Shown: one piece after another, positions 1 to 10,250 of the stretch | Layout: the number at the start of each line of letters is the position of its first letter | Position numbering within the stretch: the first letter of the stretch is position 1 | DNA from: Nephrocerus scutellatus | Lineage: Eukaryota; Arthropoda; Insecta; Diptera; Pipunculidae | Direction of reading: 5' to 3' | Assembly (NCBI GenBank): GCA_947095585.1 | Contig: OX352761.1 | Location: 78,833,767 to 78,897,766 of the forward strand | Length of the DNA: 64,000 bases | Position numbers and translations under genes: made by a program | Notes under the pieces: generated by a model | Told to the model about the DNA's origin: nothing | The model's database searches: none | What the model saw: the letters and a program-made list of their open reading frames with translations, nothing else

Positions 1-879
1 AAGTTCATATATATATCAACATTTTTTACCACATATTGTAGGTGGAGCTTATTTTTTTTCTATTTGCTCTGTTTTTTAGGTTCAGTTTTGCCATAATTCC
101 CAGGATAAGGTGGTGATAATGTGGTATTCATTTTTTGTTTTTTTTTTTTCATGTCTCACCATATCCCCTTTTTCTTTTACTAATTCATCTTCGTCCATAC
201 AAATGAAGTTTCGCATTCTTTGCCTCTCTGAGCCTTACCAATGACGGTTTCTTCTTTTTTTACGTTAGTTGATGGGCTAACATTCATTATTCTCATTGAT
301 ATCCTGGGTTAGAGTTTCGCTAGAGTTCCTTCGCATAAAAGTCCGTTCTTGTTAAAGTTGTCTACTATACATATTCGACTATCGCCAATATCACCGTTTA
401 CCTTGCAAGTGATGATTTTCTCGCATATTGGTGGTATTTCTACTTTTTCTTCAGTATTCTTTGCTAAATATGCTATCATTTGTTATACTGGTCACAATAA
501 TGCTCACTGTGACGCTGGACTATTCTCCCCTCTTGACCAACTTTCGCTTCGCAGAGCTGGTGTAACTTATTTTTCTTGATCTCCAGCTATAAGGTAAGCT
601 TCCTTCACCTCATGCATCTGTGGTTTGCCATGACATTTAGACGTTAGGATCAGAGCATTTAAAACCCAATCCATTGCGTTGTACCGCATGTCCAAATTGG
701 ACTTTAAAATATTCAAATGCGATCTCACCATCGAACGCAGGAGGCTTCTAAATTCTTTCTTAAATCTAAAGGATTCTGGAATAGCTCTGGTACTGATTGG
801 TGATTGTCCAACCGGGTCTCAAACTCTATTTTTTCTTACCAGACCATTCAACGTTCCGGCTATATTGGTATCTGTCAAG
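1..879. other. Unassigned AT-rich sequence
   Basis: I recognise no gene here. The stretch is AT-rich with several T-runs, and all open frames are short. It lies immediately downstream (minus-strand sense) of the Ty3/gypsy reverse transcriptase remnant at 880-1415, so decayed pol sequence is possible, but I could not match conserved RT, RNase H or integrase blocks to it. Confidence 0.4.
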
Positions 880-1415
880 TAATGAGCCGTCAATTTTGTT
901 GACTTCTAGACCAAATGGGAGTCTTTTAAATGAATATCTGCCCCATGCCATGGTCAGGTATCGTTTGGTACGGTTTGACACCTCGATTTGCCAGAAACCC
1001 TTTTTGCAATCTTTTTTTTAACGATAACCATGGGCGAGACAGCTGGTGTGATTCCTTCTGTTTTTTCCAGAACTCCCAATTTTACCATCTTGTCGATTTC
1101 CTTTTTTACTTCCTTTTTAAATGCGTGTGGTATTTTTCGGGGTGCGTAGTGTTCAAACCTAGGGTTTTTTATTAGGTCCATGTCGTATACGAAGTTTTTA
1201 ACCTTTCTGAGACCGTGAAAAATTTCATTCGTTATCTTTATTTCCTGCACACGCGATATTAGTTTCAATTTTTCACAGTCATTTTTTCCCAGTATTGGTT
1301 CAAAATTTGGAAAGTTGTCGACGACTATGAAGCTCTAATTGTAATTTTTATTTCGCGCAGTGCACTGAAGAACTATTTCACCACGCGTATTTTTTTAGCG
1401 CCGCCGAATGCGATT
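880..1415 (-). pseudogene. pol: Protease end and reverse transcriptase start, Ty3/gypsy (fragment)
   Basis: Minus-strand frames first show the C-terminal part of a retropepsin-like region (LIAFGGAK). They then show the RT N-terminus with PRKIPHAFKKEVKKEIDKMV and TPAVSPMVIVKK (about 1180-990) and a palm block RYSFKRLPFGL near 940. Frame changes near 1270 and 960 break the reading. No YxDD box, RNase H or integrase was recognised downstream, so pol is truncated or too decayed to read. Confidence 0.55.
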
Positions 1416-1423
1416 AATTTGTG

Positions 1424-2322
1424 GTATCGTGGCCGAAAATCACCACAAATTCAAGTGGCAACCTTCATGTCAAGCATAGGCTTCGACGCAATAAACATTT
1501 TTACCTCATTCTCGTTAACAGAAAACCAACAAAACTGCGTCACCGAAATACAGAAGAAATTCAACGAATATTTTGCTCCGAAAACAAGTATTACATTTGA
1601 ACGGTACCGCTTCAACACGTTAAACCAACGTGAAAATGAACCGTTCGATGAGTTTTTTACAAAAGCAAAAAACCAAGGAAAAAAATGTTTATTTTAAGAA
1701 CTCGAAGATTCCCTGCTAAGAGTCAAAATCGTAGTCGGTATAAAGAGCGACTCAATACGAGAAAAACTGCTAGCAGAAGACGACGTAGCGCTGGAGAAAG
1801 CAATAAAAATTTGCAGAGCGAGTGAGACAGCAACCCAACAATTACAAGAATTGCACAGATCGGACGAACAAAAAATCTGCGCATTAGATAAATACAAACA
1901 CACAAAAATGAAGCGACCTACAAAGCCAGAAAAGCACCAACAAAACGACAATGAAAAAACATACGATTGCGTGAGATGCGGGAACACACACCAGCTTCGC
2001 AAATGCCCGGCATTTAACAACAAGTGCGAGATATGCAAACGTAAAGGGCATGTCTGAAAACTGTGCTTTAGTCGTAAAAAACGAAACAGAGAAGTGAGTG
2101 CACTTAGCTGCAACCAAAACAATAGCACGTCAGAGCAAAGTGACACAACAGATGACAGTGACTTATTCCTACTCTTAATATCAAAAGCAGTGACAAATAA
2201 AGACGAAAAAGACAATTGGTACGAAGAAATCATAATACAAGGAAAAAAAATTAAATTTAAACTTGACACAACAGCGCAGTGTAACGTGATCCCGAGTAGC
2301 TTGCTAAGTGATACCGCCAATT
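1424..2322 (+). pseudogene. gag: Gag middle, zinc knuckles and protease start (inverted block)
   Basis: Plus-strand frames encode the rest of a Ty3/gypsy gag. It begins with the block containing QVATFMSSIG, continues through a basic linker to paired zinc-knuckle-like motifs (CVRCGNTHQLRKC and CEICKRKGHV), and ends with an aspartic protease start reading FKLDTTAQCNVIP. The expected catalytic DTG is DTT here, so the protease would be inactive. A frameshift near 1697 and a stop after the second knuckle (about 2055) interrupt it. Orientation is opposite to the gag start and pol on either side; 13-bp inverted repeats mark both edges. Confidence 0.6.
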
Positions 2323-2462
2323 GTGCGGCGGTCTGAAACCTGTTGGAGCCAATCCTTCCAGGCCTGTGATGAATTGTTGCCCACTATTAGTAGCGGTTTC
2401 GGTGGTTTAACGAAATTAACGTTACCAACGTTTGCGTCAGCGTTCCTTGCGTCGTCTACCAT
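2323..2462 (-). pseudogene. gag: Gag N-terminus, Ty3/gypsy (fragment)
   Basis: From an ATG at complement 2460-2462 the frame reads a gag start of the type PPKPLL followed by WKDWLQQ, which resembles the conserved tryptophan-rich N-terminal block of Mag-lineage gag. It stops making sense at about 2323, exactly where the inverted block begins. An LTR-like end and primer-site candidate lie about 70 bp upstream, as expected for a gag start. It is not functional as it stands. Confidence 0.55.
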
Positions 2463-2639
2463 GTTTTGTTTCACTTTGTTTTAATTATTTATTTTTTCTC
2501 GTTCAATTTTCACATCTGACACCATATCAAGTAATGAACACTACGGCTGATGTTTAACGACTAACTTTATTAAAGAGAATGTTGGGGATAGGAAGCTACA
2601 TACATGCGTAAGTGTGTGTGTCTCATATGACAGTACCGA

Positions 2640-2990
2640 GGGATTTCACTTCTTGAATTCTATTTATTTCACCTTAAAGCGATGTTCGAATTTCACTCAC
2701 TTCACCTCTTAGCTTTTCTTGAATTAAATCGAGTTTTGGATATTGCTGATCAAATTTGGAATTCAGTTCTTGACTTTGCCGATTATATTCCTGCTACAGT
2801 TCTTGGCTTTGTTGCTGCGATTGTTGATTTTGTCGATCCTACACTTTCTTCAGCTTTTGATCCAAATTGTCGCTTAATTTGACATTAAATTCTTGTTTCT
2901 GTTGATCCAACTCCTATCTTAATTTTTGGCTGCGATTGTTGCTGTTGTTGTAGCAACTCCAGGCCTGAAACGAGATCAAGAGGAAACCCT
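2640..2990 (-). pseudogene. Glutamine-rich coiled-coil fragment, gag-like
   Basis: One minus-strand frame reads a run of Q-rich heptads (ELDQQKQEFNVKLSDNLDQ and similar) with two in-frame stops. Gln-rich coiled coils of this type are common in insect Ty3/gypsy and copia gag proteins, so I call it gag-like. It could belong to the remnant on its left or to a different element; no zinc knuckle is visible. Confidence 0.3.
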
Positions 2991-3109
2991 CCAAACATTA
3001 AATTCTCAGTACATATAAACCTATTTGATTTCGCAGTGTACTTAAATTAACTAAAGGCTAATGGCAAGCAAAGCAAATAGAAAATAAAAGATTCTATACT
3101 AATTAGATG

Positions 3110-3842
3110 AACTAAAGGTGGTGCATAGTCATCGAGTTATGTTGGCAGGCCAAGAAAAGAGGCCACCTCAACAGGGTTGGACCAAAGATCTGCAACGTCC
3201 AAATCCGTTGGGTGAAGGGTGCAGAGGAATAGGTGGTTGGTACTATGGATGTCTTTGTTGAAGTCGGGGCAGAGATCATTGGTGCCAGGGATAATGCGAG
3301 CTTTATAGTTCTGAAGTATATGGCACCAAACCGACCGAAGCTGTGGCAGAGGGTTGTCCGGGTTTCCATGGGCAGCGACTTCTCGCTGTTATTTATGGGG
3401 GAATGTGTACCAAGTACCCTGTTAGCCTTGCTTTAGGAGACTGCTGCAGAGACTGTATCATAGTGTATACTAAGAGAGGCTGAACGGACAGTGGCGGGAT
3501 TCCAGGTTGCCGGTATGACTGGGTTTATACAGGAGGCATCTCACTGACAGTGATGTCGTGAACTGTGTGTGCGGGATTGTGGCAAGCTAACAAGAACTGC
3601 TTTGACAGCAGTTTATTGTGTTGCGTGACAGGGAGCATGGACTTTCGTCATGAAGATGTGGAGTGGCACCCAGTTGCGATGCGAAGGGCTGTATTTTGTC
3701 TGGACTTGATATTATTCCATCGAGTGTCACTTAAAAATGACGATCAGATGGGGCGGCGTAGTTAATAATTGAGTGGCCAATAGCTTTATACGTCGTCACA
3801 AGGACTTCTTTGTCCTTACCCCACGCGGTTCCGGCTAGGGCT
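3110..3842 (-). pseudogene. Jockey-like LINE ORF2, C-terminal part
   Basis: Minus-strand frames, with several shifts, read the region after the reverse transcriptase of a Jockey-like LINE: LAGTAWGKDKEVLVTTYKA and SIINYAAP near 3840-3760, then LLSKQFLLACH near 3590, and a terminal block DLWSNPVEVASFLGLP near 3150. That is the usual order at the end of such ORF2 proteins. At 3842 the frame is cut by the plus-strand RTE-like element; the preceding part of the same ORF resumes beyond it at 5431. Confidence 0.65.
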
Positions 3843-5430
3843 AGGAATAGCTGACTGTAGACAATATAGCACAGTCTACCAACTCGCTCGTAAGATCGCC
3901 AACAATAAACACCACTTTAGGCAAGAGACGGCTCTTTGATCCTTATGGAGGAACAACAATTAACCCGCTGGACAGAACATTTTAAGAATGTTTTGAATTG
4001 TACTTCGCCAGGCACGTCCATCAACCCACATATGCACCCTAATAGGCTACTTAACATCAGCTTCGCTACTCCTTCGTTGGATGAGATAAGGACAACAATT
4101 CGTTCACTGCAATCAGGTAAAGCAGCAGACAATGACAACATCTACGCAGAACTCCTTCAAGCCGACGTCGAGTTAACTACGCGAACATTGCATGCGATAT
4201 ATCAAGATATCTGGGAATCTAAATCCATTCCATCGTCGTTAAAAGAAGGCTTAATAGTCAAACTCCCCAAAATAGGTGATTTGAGCAATTGCCAAAAACC
4301 GGAGAGGAATTACCCTGCTAATCACCATAAACAAAGTGATCTCCTCTATAATAGCTAGGCGCTTACGGAATGCGTTAGAGCCAAATTTGAGAAATGAACA
4401 AGCAGGAATTTGCCCATACCGTTATTGTACTGATCAAATTAACACACTGCGTATAATCATTGAACAGTCAGCTGAGTATCGCTCTCCTCTGTATATGGTT
4501 TTTGTAGATTTTAAACGCGCTTTTGATAGCGTAGGCCGAAACATGATGTGGCAGATTTTGTCTAGCTATGGTGTTCCGGAAAAACTCACTAACATCATTA
4601 AGGAGCTGTACTGCGACTCAACATGCCGCGTCATTCATAACGATCATCTTGGCTCACCTTTCAACATGCCGAACATGCCGATGATATATGTCTCCTATCA
4701 CAATCGCTAGGTGACATGGAGCGACAATTAAACTTACTAGAACTCCACGCTTACAAAGTGGGTTTAAAAATTAACGTCTCAAAAACAAAACAAAATTGAC
4801 GGACAACAGATAGAGGAAGTCGATAAGTTTTGTTATTTGGGCAGCTGGATGTCAAAAATGGTGGTGCTGACTCGGATGCGTGCTCTCGTGTAAACAAGCC
4901 GCGACACTCCTAGAGTATGCTAAATAATATCTGGAACTCCTCGCAAATCTCCCGGAATCTGAAGCTAACGATCTTCAGATCTAACGTTCTCTCAGTACTC
5001 TTGTATGACTGCGAAATGTGGAAAGTCACAGAGTCAATTGCGACGCGCCTCCAAGTCAACAAGTGCTTAAGGAGGATACTGAGAATAAGATGGCCGGACA
5101 TTATCCCCAATCAAGACTTGTGGAAAGTAACGCAGCAGGAAACAATTGCGATCACCATCAGACGACGAAAATGGAGCTGGATTGGCCACACTTTGAGAAA
5201 GCCAGCGGACGATATTACGAAACTAGCGCTCGACTGGAATCCACAAAGAAGCCGTCGAGTTGGCCGTCCTAGCAAAACATGGAAAAGGACAATAGAAGAG
5301 GAAGCAAGATCCCAGGGGACCGAGTGGCGTCTCTTGAAACCTCAGGCGATAAATCGAGTTCGTTGGCGGGCGTGTGTAGAACCCCTATGCTCCCCCGCGG
5401 AGTAAAGAAAAGAAAGAAGAAGAAAGAAGA
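3843..5430 (+). pseudogene. RTE-like LINE inserted in the Jockey-like element
   Basis: Plus-strand frames give a linker, then the RT N-terminus (IRSLQSGKAADNDNIYAELL near 4090), NYPANHH/ITINKVISSIIARRL near 4310, EQAGICPYRYCTDQINTLR near 4400, and FVDFKRAFDSVGRNMMW near 4500. An internal deletion at about 4665 removes the stretch before the catalytic ADD box. The C-terminal region follows: SVLLYDCEMWKVTES, WSWIGHTLRKP and WRACVEPLCS near 5000-5400. A purine-rich AAAGAAAAGAAAG tail at 5404-5430 marks the 3' end. Frameshifts at about 4320 and 4800 and the deletion make it non-functional. RTE-clade assignment is from motif style only. Confidence 0.65.
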
Positions 5431-5997
5431 ACTGTATGGATGATTTCGTTGTTAATACTAATGTCAAGTGAAAGCCTGACTTCTTTAGTCCAAAAAGTGA
5501 ACAGCGTAGCAGATGATTTTTGGGAGGCGATGTGGAGCTTCCTTTTCTTAAAAAATTCAAATAGCTCTGTCAGATAGGAATTTATCTTATGTGTGACCTC
5601 GTTAACATCTGCACTGGAGGTAGCATAAGAGCAATCATCAGCGTAAGTGATTAGTTTAACGCCAGTAGGGGGAGTAAGGAGCATCGAGACATAGAGATAA
5701 AAAAAAATGGGGGAGAGAACCCTTCCTTGTGAGAGTCCCATCTTTAGTTGCCGATGAGTAGGAATTTCTGAATTCCACATATGCGCTCCTGCCATTTTTG
5801 TAGGCTGACAGGTTCCTTTTAATGGAGTCGGGGAGAGTGGAATTCAGTATGTCCTGTAGGATAGTATAGTGGTCAACCTCGTCGAAAGCCTTGGACAAAT
5901 CGAATGCCACGACAGCAGTGCGCCAGTGCAGGCGACGGTGGTTAAGCCTGTCCGCAATGTGGGTCGTCAGCTCCGTTAAGGCAGTAGTAGTGCTGCG
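5431..5997 (-). pseudogene. Jockey-like LINE ORF2, RT palm region
   Basis: Minus-strand frames read TTALTELTTHIADRL, VAFDLSKAFDEVDH (motif around the first catalytic Asp), a GLSQGRVLSPIFFYLYV block and the catalytic ITYADDCSYA box near 5630, then the thumb region to 5431. This is the piece between the C-terminal part at 3110-3842 and the N-terminal part at 6441-7770. A stretch of about 60 residues expected between this piece and the C-terminal piece appears to be missing. At least one frameshift (near 5790) is present. Confidence 0.65.
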
Positions 5998-6440
5998 ATG
6001 TGAATGCGTTAGAGCCAATTTTGAGAAGTGAACAAGCAGGAATTCGCCCAAACCGTTCTTGTACTGATCAAATTAACACCCTGCGTATAATCATTGAACA
6101 GTCAGCTGAGTATCGCTCTCCTCTGTATATGGTTTTTGTAGATTTTAAATGCGCTTTTGATAGCGTAGGCCGAAAAATGATGTGGCAGATTTTTTCTAGC
6201 TATGGTGTTCCGTAAAAACTCATTAACATCATTAAGGAGCAGTACCGCGACTCAACATGCCGCGTCATTCATAACGATCATCTTGGCTCACATTTCAACA
6301 TCTACTTGGGAGTCAAGCAAGGTTGCACCATCTCACCATTGCTTTTCACAATTGTCATCGAATGGGTGATGAAAATAGTAACCCGTACGCCATCGGGTTT
6401 GCCATGGAATGTTTTTCACCGCCTAGAAGACCTGGATCCT
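5998..6440 (+). pseudogene. Second RTE-like RT fragment
   Basis: Plus-strand RT fragment nearly identical to 4363-4665 (EQAGIRPNRSCTDQINTLR, VFVDFKCAFDSVGRKMMW). It extends further, to YLGVKQGCTISPLLFTIVIEW, which the other copy has lost. One stop lies after SSYGVP. It is flanked on both sides by two versions of the same 190-bp Jockey-like segment. No 5' end, 3' tail or target duplication is visible, so it may have arrived by rearrangement and not by insertion. Confidence 0.6.
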
Positions 6441-7770
6441 TGACAGGTTCCTTTTAATGGAGTCGGGGAGAGTAGTGGAATTCAGTATGTCCTGTAGGAT
6501 AGCAGAGTGGTCAACCGTGTCGAAAGCCTTTGACAAATCGAGTGCCACGACAGCAGTGCGCCAGTGCAGGCGACGGTGGTTAAGACCGTCCGCAATGTGG
6601 GTCGTCAGCTCCGTTAAGGCAGTAGTAGTTCTGCGATGTTTCCTAAAGCCGTGTTGATGGGAGGCGAGACTCAAATGTTCATGAAGATTGGGGATGAAGA
6701 GTGTATCTAAAGTTTTAGCTATTGGAGAGAGCAGCGAAATTGGTCTATAAGACGATCCTTCGTGTGCGGGTTTGCCAGGTCTTAAAACTGGAACTTTCCT
6801 TGCAATTTTCCATACGTTTTGTATGGTGATGGTTATGTTGAAGATTATTGCTAGATAATCCAGGCTGGAGTTATGTAGCTTCTTCAACATAAACATGGAA
6901 ATCCCGTCCGGCCCAAGTGCTTTGGAAGGCTTAGCCTTCCTAATGGCATATTGCACCTCAAGGGCGGTGAAGGTAGGGTGGTTTGGGTCGAATTTTAACG
7001 CTTTTAGTTTGCGTAAAACTGGACGAATGGTTTTCTTGTGAGCTGACGGGTGTTCGACAAATTGTCGTGAAAAATGCGCATTTTTTACTGCTTTCGTATT
7101 GGTGGTCATTGAAAGAGATAGAGGTTAGGCCCTGAGATTCGGATTTCCCAGAAAGACTTTTGACCGTTGACCAGAGCACTTTGGATCCTAGCGTGCAGTT
7201 CTAAAGATGACTTAGGCACTTGGATCGCCGGTGATCGGCAACCAGTTTTTGTATGTCCTTGGTTAGCTGAGTAACTCGAGGATCAGCAGGTTCCGTAACT
7301 CTTAGTTGGTCGCGACGCTCGGCAAGCCGGAGGGCTTCCGGCGGAGAGGATGAATGACCTTTTCGATTCTTCCGGCGGAAATGATTCTTTTGGCGGCACG
7401 AACTACAATGCCACGGAAGGCCTTTTTACCAGATATAGCGTTCAGTGGATAATGCAACTGGTGTAATTTTATATCGACGAAATCATTGAAACCTTGCCAA
7501 TTGGCTTTGCTGTGGATTATGAAGGTTCGCTGTTCGGATATGACAAAGTTGTGTGGTCTATCCACTGTGGCCACAATGGGGATGTGATCAGAGCTAAGCG
7601 CTGGTGCTGCTTGCCATGACAGGGAACCCAACAGCAAGATGCTGGCTATTGTGATATCAGGCAGGCGGTGATCCGGTGGGGAAATCTTCATTCAAGGTGA
7701 CAACGTTTGTTTCTTCTAATATGTCCACAATGCAGTTGCCACGGTTCCAATTATTTTTCACGCTGGAGAA
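6441..7770 (-). pseudogene. Jockey-like LINE ORF2, endonuclease end and RT start
   Basis: Reading minus: an endonuclease C-terminal region near 7750-7560 with SPDHRLPDITIAS-type sequence and the diagnostic SSDHIPIV box, a linker (LWSTVKSLSGKSE near 7170), then the RT fingers with KPSKALGPDGIS, GSSYRPISLLSPIAKTLD, HQHGFRKHRRTTTALTEL and VVALDLSKAFDTVDH. Frameshifts occur between the endonuclease and linker and near 7110. The last 190 bp (6441-6640) duplicate the beginning of the piece at 5431-5997. Confidence 0.65.
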
Positions 7771-8110
7771 GGTGCAGGTGAAGATATAGTTTAAAACCAT
7801 TTACTGTGCTGTCTACGTGGGTATGTAAATTCATTGCATTTGTTAGTGCACAGGGGTGGCAGTGGTGATGGGTTTTTTGTGGTGGGGGTTGAAGGTTGTT
7901 GTGAAGCATGTGTCAACGAAATTGGTGTTATAATCGTTGGTAGAGGCTACACTTTTCCGGATAGGAAGATTACAGATCGAGCAGTACCAGATTTGGTTTC
8001 GACTCGATCCCGGCTTTAATTAATAGAATGCAGAGAAGGCTTGCCGGGAGGCCCACTCTGGAAGTAAAAAAATAGGCATGCATGCAAAGCAAAATAAAGC
8101 AAATGTAAAC
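7771..8110. other. No recognised feature
   Basis: Intergenic or intronic sequence with no motif I can name. If the exon candidate at complement 8111-8222 is real, this would be the beginning of its downstream intron. Confidence 0.4.
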
Positions 8111-8222
8111 CTGTTGTTGTGTTGACAATCTTCGGCCCAATGTCTTGATACGCATTGGGGTCCTTCGTTGCGCGGAACCAATCGTCTTGGAAATTTTTAG
8201 GATTAAAGCTTTCAAAATCCAT
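8111..8222 (-). CDS. Possible first coding exon of an unidentified host gene
   Basis: From an ATG at complement 8220-8222 the frame reads 37 residues beginning MDFESFNPKNFQDDWF and ending IVNTTT. The composition is protein-like and charged, unlike neighbouring TE debris. The exon candidate ends in CAACAG followed by GTTTAC, an acceptable 5' splice site. I do not recognise the protein. A second ATG five bases upstream, in another frame, has a slightly better context, which weakens the call. No partner exon is identified; later exons would lie to the left within or beyond the TE nest, or outside the window. It could be chance. Confidence 0.3.
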
Positions 8223-8610
8223 TCCATGTTTGATACTTCTTTATCGTCCAAAGAAGACGATTTTCACTGTATTTGCTCCGCCTGAATCGAAAACACATCA
8301 TCAGCTTGCTGCTTGCTTTTCCGATTTGACGACTTTTTACAATCGGAGAAATAATTTCAGATTTTTACTTTACCCACCCCTAAGAGTTATTTCATAGCTA
8401 ACCCCCGAGGGATGGCGATGGCTTCATCTTCATTTATTCTTCTTTGTTCACATTATTTCGCTGTTTTACATTTCCTTCTCTTACGCTCGAGACATTGTAC
8501 CGAATTCATTCCATATCTCCTTTTTTCTAGCTTAGAATTAACTTATTTTTTCTGGCGGAAATGTGTATCTTTTTTGCTCTGACACATCCTGTCATACTCT
8601 TGAAAAACAC
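8223..8610. other. No recognised gene; short repeat shared with 13.0 kb
   Basis: Holds a roughly 45-bp segment around 8379-8425 (core TTTCATAGC followed by CGAGGGA) that recurs at about 13022-13060 and 17540-17580. In the latter two it sits just beside an RTE-like LINE fragment, so it may be part of that family's 3' region. Confidence 0.4.
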
Positions 8611-8619
8611 GGGAAGTGG

Positions 8620-8795
8620 AAGTGTGTCTCATAAATCCTATTGCAAAGGACTTCTCGAGCAGTATCCTCTTCACTCATACGCGAGCTAGGTGTCCTGCCC
8701 AACGGAGCAACTCTTAGCGTCCTGGTCTGGTCTACGCCATCCTTCCAACGTAGGCTTGGTCGGTCTCGCTGTTGTGTCCCATAAATCCTACCGCA
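8620..8795 (-). pseudogene. LINE ORF2 C-terminal fragment (RTE-like)
   Basis: Minus-strand sequence reads pieces such as RWKDGVDQTRTLR and RMSEEDTAREVL, matching the better preserved fragment at complement 13080-13570 (GHLARMSEEDPAREVL type). It is only the last part of a LINE ORF2, rearranged in two short blocks, with no ends or target duplication visible. Confidence 0.45.
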
Positions 8796-8796
8796 A

Positions 8797-9008
8797 ATGA
8801 GTTCGCAGAGATTAATCACCTTACTCAGCTTGTAAATATGCCTACACATGTACCTGACATTGTAAATCGTTCCGCAAACACCCTTGACTTTTTCCTTACA
8901 TCTCGTCCTAATAAATACTCTTTTAATATATTATCGCCTCTAGGCTCGTCAGACCATTGCGTAGTATCAGCGTGTATGCCTCCGCTGAAGCAATCACAAA
9001 CATCATAG
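8797..9008 (+). pseudogene. LINE endonuclease C-terminus
   Basis: The plus-strand frame reads LTQLVNMPTHVPDIVN, NTLDFFLTSRPNKYS and SPLGSSDHCVVS. This is the C-terminal part of an apurinic-type LINE endonuclease, with the SDH motif that ends the domain. It stops at 9008, where tandem repeats begin; the following linker of what seems the same ORF resumes at about 9950. Confidence 0.6.
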
Positions 9009-9009
9009 T

Positions 9010-9712
9010 ACAAGTCTTATAGTCGCTTCTTAGTCATACATTCCGAATATCTTACGAACCGAAATTACAGACCATAATGAGAAATGACTTGGTTCCCAAA
9101 ATTGCAGACCATAATGACCTTATTCCAGAATTGCCAAAGGAACAAATCTTATAGTCGCATCTTAGTCCTACATTCCGAATTTCATACGAAACACTTAAGA
9201 TATTGCTTAGTTTCCGAAATTCCAGACCATAATGACCATATTCCAGAATTGCCATAGGATCAAGACTTACAGACGCATCTTAGTCCTTCATTCCGAATTT
9301 CATAAAATCGCTAAAGAAATTGTTTAGTTCACAAAATTCCAGACCCTATTGACCATATGCCAGAATTTCCATAGGAACAAGTCTTATAAGTCATTGGAAT
9401 AAGTCTTATAGTCGCATCTTTGTCGTACATTCGGAGTTTCACACAAATCGCTTGAGAAATCGCTTAGTTCCCAAAATTCCAGACCCTATTGACCATATGC
9501 CAGAATTTCCATAGGAACAAGTCTTATAGACGCATCTTAGTCCTACATTCCGAATTTTATACTAATCGCTGGAGAAATTGCTTAGTTCCCAAAATTCCAG
9601 TCCCAGATTTTCCATAGGAACAAGTCTTATAGACGCATCTTAGTCCTACATTCGGAATTTCATACAAATTGATTGTGCTTGAGCTTGCTTAGTTCCCAAA
9701 ATTGTTTCAACA
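9010..9712 (+). repeat. 118-bp tandem repeat array, about six units
   Basis: The anchor CAGACC recurs at 9105, 9223, 9340, 9480 and (as CAGTCC) 9598, giving spacings of 118, 117, 140 and 118. The 140 spacing contains a small internal duplication. Each unit carries TCCATAGGAACAAGTCTTAT and TTAGTCCTACATTC. The array separates two parts of a LINE ORF2. Confidence 0.75.
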
Positions 9713-9856
9713 TGGTTTCATTTAACGGTGTCTCATAACAGTGTGACATTTAACAGTGTCTCACTTAACAGTGTGACATTTAACAGTGTCGCACTTAACA
9801 GTGTGACATTTAATAGTGTCTCACTTAACAGTGTTTCACTTTAAATTTTACTTTTT
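9713..9856 (+). repeat. 15-bp (30-bp paired) tandem repeat
   Basis: About nine units of the type AACAGTGTNNCATTT or AACAGTGTCTCACTT. Alternation of GACATTT and CTCACTT versions gives a 30-bp higher-order period. It directly follows the 118-bp array. Confidence 0.75.
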
Positions 9857-9949
9857 GAACATGTACCTTTTGAACCTTGTAGTGAGACGTTGTCACGTCA
9901 AAATATACCTCCGTATCCTAATGTTTTCTGGCTAACCAAAATTTATATT

Positions 9950-10250
9950 TGGCTTAGTTAAATATCTGCTAATTTTTTTTAAACATTTATGGCGCGAGAG
10001 ACTTTATTCCTTTCTGCAATATGTCTGTCAAACCAAAGAAAGATAGATGGTATGACTCGAGCTGTAAAGAGGCTTCTAGGTTTAGAGATGTATGCTTTCA
10101 GTTTTACCAAGTAAACTCTTCTGAGGAAAACCGAATAAATTTCAAACGAGCCAAAAATTATTGCAATTCCCATCTTCGGCGAGTTAAATTCGCATACGAC
10201 CAAAAATTGAGGCAAAAAATACTACAGACAAATACTACTGAGCCGTTTGG
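9950..10250 (+). pseudogene. LINE ORF2 linker between endonuclease and RT
   Basis: The plus-strand frame from about 9980 reads a block ending in MSVKPKKDRWYDSSCKEA, then RAKNYCNSHLRRVKFAYDQK. This is the typical sequence between endonuclease and RT in Jockey/I-type LINEs. It probably continues the ORF seen at 8797-9008, now split by tandem arrays. It ends at about 10250 and no RT follows. Confidence 0.5.

Larger units (their letters stand above)
880..2620 (-). mobile_element. Degenerate Mag-like Ty3/gypsy retrotransposon with an internal inversion
   Basis: Read on the minus strand, the order is: an LTR/U5-like end (about 2620-2530), a possible primer-binding site reading TGGTGTCAGA near 2530, the start of gag (2462-2323), then a block on the opposite strand (1424-2322) holding the rest of gag and the protease start, and finally protease end plus reverse transcriptase start on the minus strand (1415-880). 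The flipped block completes the coding order only if turned round, so this is probably one element with an inverted segment. Multiple stops and frameshifts show it is dead. The second LTR was not found. The Mag-like assignment rests on the gag, knuckle and protease style and is moderate. Confidence 0.6.

Noticed and set aside
3565..3765. Plus-strand open frame of 66 codons
   Set aside because: Antisense to Jockey-like ORF2 sequence, which explains it.
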